64,000 nt of DNA from Verrucomicrobiales bacterium. Its GTDB lineage: Bacteria; Verrucomicrobiota; Verrucomicrobiia; Limisphaerales; J093. Numbering within the stretch: the stretch's first letter is position 1; each line of letters begins with the position of its first letter. The notes beneath the pieces were generated by a model. It was not told where the DNA came from. It made no database searches and saw nothing but the letters and a program-made list of their open reading frames with translations. The translations under genes were made by a program, and so were the position numbers. Below, in pieces: positions 60,706-64,000 of this stretch. The stretch lies in the NCBI GenBank assembly GCA_024233215.1, contig JACKPW010000021.1, positions 36,566-100,565 of the forward strand. The letters run 5' to 3'.

Positions 60706-60957
60706 ATGGCTGCCGCTACGATTCAAGTGTCGCTGAGCCCCGAGTTGCACACTGCTGTGCAAAAGCGGGTGCGATCCGGCCGTTACCGCGACGCCAGCGA
60801 CGTGTTCCGGGCCTGCTTGCGGGGTTTGGAACGGGAGGAGTCCGAGGCGGCCTGGTAGGACTGGCGGAAGGCCCGGGCCAAGCTTCCCCAAGAGCTCGTG
60901 ACACCCCAAGTGGAACAGGAGATCGAAGCGAAGATCCGATCGTCCTGCCGGACATAG
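60706..60957 (+). pseudogene. ParD-like antitoxin with an internal stop
   Basis: From ATG 60706 the frame gives MAAATIQVSLSPELHTAVQK and then RVRSGRYRDASDVFRACLRG, the ribbon-helix-helix ParD/CC2985 pattern. A TAG at 60856-60858 (codon 51) interrupts it; the same frame goes on as DWRKARAKLPQELVTP to a second stop at 60955-60957, giving 83 codons, the normal ParD length. So the gene is a nonsense mutant, or a truncated 50-residue form is made. Confidence 0.75.
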
Positions 60958-60974
60958 TAACCGACAGCCGGGAA

Positions 60975-61091
60975 GTGATCCCAGCGGTGTTCGACGGGAG
61001 CGTCGTGGTTTCCGCCTTGGGATGGTCGGGCAATGGCTTCTTGTTTCGATCTGGCTTATGCCGGCCAGGCCTGCCTCTGTCTTGCCACTGA
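60975..61091 (+). pseudogene. remnant of a PIN-domain toxin
   Basis: It opens with GTG at 60975, just after the ParD-like frame: VIPAVFDGSVVVSALGW is the first strand and acidic residue of a PIN RNase. After GWSGNG the frame runs off into unrelated residues and stops at 61091; a neighbouring frame (SCFDLAYAGQACLCLATD) may carry the continuation. Decayed toxin partner of the ParD-like pseudogene; low similarity makes this tentative. Confidence 0.45.
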
Positions 61092-61578
61092 TGTTCGCGC
61101 GGGACCCGCCCACGACTCAAGGGGCTCTGCCGGCCCACCGACGATCGGACGACGCGAAGGTCGAACTCGGTCGCTTCATCAAACCTGTGCCCATGGCGAA
61201 GCAGGGCGGCCGAAGGCCCCATGACGAACGTGATCTGGCGGCTGTCTGGAGGCGCTGGCCGCCCTCCAGGAAGCACCTACCGAGACCTGTTGGTGCTTGG
61301 CAGGCCGTTCGGGGTTCCCATCGTATACTCAATCGCGTTTCCGAGAATGCTCGGTTCCCCGTAACTTCGGCAGCGGGTCTGGTTGTGGCGCCGCCTTAGT
61401 CAGTTTCGACGGGGTTCTTCTCGCAAGTAGCAATCCGGCACCCATTCCCCGGGGGCTTCTTCGCACGGGCGAGAGATTCCACCCAGCGACCCCCGCGGGT
61501 ATCGGCACCGTTACCTACAGAGATGACATCGTCACCCAGCCCGGGCGACTCCTCCGACCATGCCACGCGCCAATTTGG
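61092..61578. other. region of about 490 bases with no recognisable gene
   Basis: It lies between the toxin remnant and the Fic stop. No frame on either strand gives a coherent protein; possibly more decayed toxin-antitoxin DNA. Confidence 0.45.
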
Positions 61579-62277
61579 CTACGAGGCCCGAGACGAGGGG
61601 ACAATCCTGGACCAACGTAAGTCCTCCTCCAGACTCGTCTCCGAGGCCCCGAAAGAATCCATGCGAGGCGCGATTCGAAAACGACTGTAGTATGGCCCCT
61701 TGATAGGAGGCAGGCCCAGGGCTTCCAGCATCAAGTTGGCCAGCGGGGCCAAATCCCCCTTGTTGGCCGCAGACAAGCCGGCCAAGTATTGGGCACGAAC
61801 TGCCAGCCAATCGATGTTCGCTCGTCCGATGAGCCGACAAAGCTGCTCAGACAGCAGAAGTCTGCCGACGCGGCCATTGCCGTCACGGAAGGGGTGGACA
61901 CGCTCGAAGCGAACGTGGAAAAACGCAACTTGGCCCGCAGCATCCGCGGCACAGTCCATATTCCACTCTCCGATCTGCGCACTGAGGAGCGCCAACTCCG
62001 CTCCAACACGTTGGGCATCGGCTGCGACGTAGCCTGCGACGGTGGCTAGTTCGCCCGTCTTGCGGAAAAGGCCAGCCCAGGGATGGACTTCCGCGAATGT
62101 CAGTCGATGAACTAGGCGGACTGTATCCGGCAGGAAAGCCTCAGTGTCCGCCTCTCGCAGAAACACCTGCGCGGCGGCGGCTCCTACAACCACCCGCCGT
62201 TCATACTCCTCGACACAGGAGATACCCGATCGAAGACCGAGAGATTCAACCTGTCTCCAAAGATGTTCCGGCGCCAC
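61579..62277 (-). CDS. Fic domain protein (predicted AMP/NMP transferase)
   Basis: 232 residues, GTG start at 62277 (no ATG is available in frame). The Fic core is complete: H128-P-F-R-D-G-N-G-R in HVRFERVHPFRDGNGRVGRL, with the preceding flap AEVHPWAGLFRKTGELATVA and the following helix LLLSEQLCRLIGRANIDWL. Fic proteins transfer AMP or another nucleotide group to Ser/Thr/Tyr of a target, often as toxins. I do not see a clear S/TxxxE(G/N) inhibitory motif inside it, so an external inhibitor would be expected. The divergent hypothetical gene at 62328 is the only candidate nearby. Confidence 0.85.
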   Translation of the reverse strand: MAPEHLWRQVESLGLRSGISCVEEYERRVVVGAAAAQVFLREADTEAFLPDTVRLVHRLTFAEVHPWAGLFRKTGELATVAGYVAADAQRVGAELALLSAQIGEWNMDCAADAAGQVAFFHVRFERVHPFRDGNGRVGRLLLSEQLCRLIGRANIDWLAVRAQYLAGLSAANKGDLAPLANLMLEALGLPPIKGPYYSRFRIAPRMDSFGASETSLEEDLRWSRIVPSSRAS

Positions 62278-62327
62278 TTCGCCCCCAACTTTCTGGTCTT
62301 GCTTGACGTTGCCACACCAGCTACTAT

Positions 62328-62777
62328 GTGAATGTGAAGAGAATAAAGGCTCATCGGACGGACGCGGTCAAGCCAAAGACGGCCGCTCCGCCAAAGACAC
62401 CGGCCTTGGCGCCTGCTGGCGGCCTGTTGCCCCAAGGTGCCGATTTGGCGGTGACAACGTTCCACCCCAAGAGCGCCGCAAAGCTGTCTCCGCTCACGAT
62501 CGCGGACTTGGAGGAGGTCCGCAGCTCCCTAGCGGCTGAAGGGTTTGTTATCCCAGAAGAGCGATTTACCCCCCTGCTTGAGGAGGTGGAGGACCGCTTG
62601 GTGGACGGGTCGGTATCCGATGCGATCCGTCAAGCCAAACACTGGCTGGCCAGTTCCCCGAGCGGCTCCTCAGCGCCCGAAGCGACGGATACCTCGACGA
62701 GCTCGCCGCGCTCCCACAAGAAGGGGAGGATCGTTCGACAACAGGTCTCGGCGCACGGTCGCAAAGCCCAGGGTTGA
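62328..62777 (+). CDS. hypothetical protein divergent from the Fic gene
   Basis: 149 residues, GTG start. Tip and tail are basic, Pro/Ser-rich and low in complexity. The middle has a plausible helical domain: KLSPLTIADLEEVRSSLAAE, GFVIPEERFTPLLEEVEDRL, then VSDAIRQAKHWLASS. Divergent starts 50 bases apart suggest a shared promoter region with fic. It could be a Fic inhibitor or unrelated; there is no family match and it may not be real. Confidence 0.5.
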   Translation: MNVKRIKAHRTDAVKPKTAAPPKTPALAPAGGLLPQGADLAVTTFHPKSAAKLSPLTIADLEEVRSSLAAEGFVIPEERFTPLLEEVEDRLVDGSVSDAIRQAKHWLASSPSGSSAPEATDTSTSSPRSHKKGRIVRQQVSAHGRKAQG

Positions 62778-62813
62778 CATGCTTGTGCCCTGAGCAGCTT
62801 TCCCTGCAAGGCC

Positions 62814-64000
62814 CTAGTGCAGAAGTAACTCGCGGTCTTCGAACTGTTTGATTCGCCCGAGGGTAGCAATGAGTTCCTGCCCCACCCCTGATGCCGGCGT
62901 GTCGGGCGTGTTGAGCAACCGCTCCAACAATCCGTGCAATTCTCTCATACAGTGGCGGTAGTCGAATAGATCCGCCCGTGACCTCGCCCTACGGAATATC
63001 CGTTGCCTGAGTTCGCCGTAAGTCATTCGTGGCAAAGAGAGATCCGCCCGTTCCGGCAGGCTGAGACAAGCTGAATCCTTGTATATCTCGTAAAACGCAT
63101 TCACCGTCGGTAGCGCCGCACAGCGTAGCGCTCGTTCGGTTATTTTCTGGCTGCTCATGAGGTTGTTCAGGAACTCTATCGCGAGCGCCTCATTCTCCGT
63201 CCCTCGCAACACCGTGAAGTGCCATTCGCCCCAACAGCTCACACCGAGAGTCGCTCGCCTCTTGTCTTCCGTTTGCAGATAGTGCTGCAAGCTACAGGGT
63301 AAGGGAGCAATCTCCAAGTCCGCTGAACCAGGCTGCCAAGCATAGCTTCCGTCGATCTTGGCGGTAAGAACGTCGACAAAAGTGGAATACCAATGCCGCG
63401 CAAAGGCCCACTCGCGACCCCCTTCAGGTCGCCCGTCACGAGCGGCCGAGAACCGTCGTCCGAACGCAGAGGCTTCCAGTGTTGAATGCTTTGGAACGAT
63501 CCCCTGCTCCAGCAATAGTCTGAGCAAGAGTAAAGCCTGGTAGGTCGCAAGCCCGTTTGTTTGAGCTTGCCTCAGTCGATAGTGACGGTCAACATGCAAC
63601 TCCCCGGCACAACCCCAAACCAGCTCAAGAAAACCACAGAGGAAGGAGTCGAACGTCTGTGTTTCTAACAGAAAGCTCCAGTCCTTCAGCGCACAAATAG
63701 CCGTCAGTTCTTCCCAAGTCCTGGGAGGCGTGTCCGGGCCGACTGACTCGGCTAGCATCTTGCAGGCTCTGTCTAATTCGACCTGGCTGATGCGCCGACA
63801 CCGCTTAGCTGGTTGTGGCAGCGGATCGTCGCATTGCTCCCCGAACTCGTGCAGCTTCTTCCAGTACTTTCTCCGGAAGTCATCAAGGTGCTCCTGTTGT
63901 TGTAAAAACATTTGTTTCATCCGTCTGGCAATACGGACGCGATCTTGCGCTGTCAACCGAGCCAACAAGTCTTTACGGTAAACTAGAAAGCTGACATTGG
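62814..64000 (-). CDS. protein with solute-binding-protein-like domain, N-terminus beyond the right edge
   Basis: The frame has no stop between 63968 (a TTG) and the right edge, so the true start lies outside; residues such as SFLVYRKDLLARLTAQ continue upstream. FLVYRKDLL, then PPRTWEELTAICAL, then ATLGVSCWGEWHFTVLRGTE, NEALAIEFLNNLMSSQKITE and RCAALPTVNAFYEIY follow the order of blocks in family 1 (MalE/UgpB-like) solute-binding proteins. Unlike those it has a long charged helical insert (RMKQMFLQQQEHLDDFRRKY) and many Cys, suggesting a cytoplasmic sensor, for example behind an N-terminal HTH. Base composition here is visibly lower in GC than to the left. Confidence 0.65.
   Translation of the reverse strand, partial: NVSFLVYRKDLLARLTAQDRVRIARRMKQMFLQQQEHLDDFRRKYWKKLHEFGEQCDDPLPQPAKRCRRISQVELDRACKMLAESVGPDTPPRTWEELTAICALKDWSFLLETQTFDSFLCGFLELVWGCAGELHVDRHYRLRQAQTNGLATYQALLLLRLLLEQGIVPKHSTLEASAFGRRFSAARDGRPEGGREWAFARHWYSTFVDVLTAKIDGSYAWQPGSADLEIAPLPCSLQHYLQTEDKRRATLGVSCWGEWHFTVLRGTENEALAIEFLNNLMSSQKITERALRCAALPTVNAFYEIYKDSACLSLPERADLSLPRMTYGELRQRIFRRARSRADLFDYRHCMRELHGLLERLLNTPDTPASGVGQELIATLGRIKQFEDRELLLH

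Noticed and set aside
61022..61620. Plus-strand frames after the toxin remnant
   Set aside because: Translations are low in complexity with no start signals and no recognisable fold; treated as non-coding or decayed DNA.

Overview
The window looks like chromosome of a high-GC Verrucomicrobiota bacterium, probably of the Limisphaerales/Pedosphaera type; a planctomycete is a less likely alternative. I infer this from the style of the gene content, not from a marker gene. There are many Tat-signal oxidoreductases and hydrolases with RRxFL-type leaders, a sugar-porter family MFS transporter, sialate O-acetylesterase and GH115 polysaccharide genes, lamin-tail surface proteins, and dispersed palindromic repeats in nearly every long spacer. 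No rRNA gene and no CRISPR array is visible.

Positions 1-16565 hold ordinary chromosomal genes. These are a Tat-exported FAD oxidoreductase cut by the left edge, an O-antigen-ligase-like membrane protein with TPRs, pyrR-pyrB, a CvpA-family membrane protein, a sugar porter, a Gfo/Idh/MocA oxidoreductase, a large AddB-like helicase/nuclease, a RelE-fold protein and an HNH nuclease. Positions 16566-31149 hold a tandemly duplicated pair of anchored paralogues with duplicated spacers, a secreted GH-like protein, an alkaline phosphatase, a TPR protein, a pilin-like protein, an MFS transporter and a 1,144-residue surface protein.

Positions 31176-42771 form a hemicellulose-type degradation locus. 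On the minus strand lie a sialate O-acetylesterase-type esterase, a very large GH115-GH2 fusion, and a decayed glycosidase that was once translationally coupled to it. On the plus strand lie a Tat-exported GH10-like hydrolase-family protein and a CBM9-like protein.

At 42875-42911 there is the 5' half of an elongator tRNA-Met gene, with its promoter still in place. It breaks off just after the CAT anticodon. I read this as the left junction of an accessory island that runs past the right edge of the window. The island carries an M61 peptidase and a GH16 enzyme, an orphan HTH antitoxin, a hipBA toxin-antitoxin pair, and a complete four-gene Wadjet/MukBEF-like SMC operon (jetABCD, 49680-57397). 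Right of this come excisionase-like HTH genes and a small cassette of unknown genes; the last cassette gene has a close paralogue outside the island at 40057. Then follow a two-gene membrane/small-protein unit, a decayed ParD/PIN toxin-antitoxin pair, a Fic protein with a divergent hypothetical gene, and a partial gene with a solute-binding-protein-like fold. No integrase is present inside the window.

The most interesting system is the Wadjet-like operon. Its SMC subunit is unusually long (1,466 aa) and reads Asp-Asn at Walker B where SMC ATPases normally have Asp-Glu.
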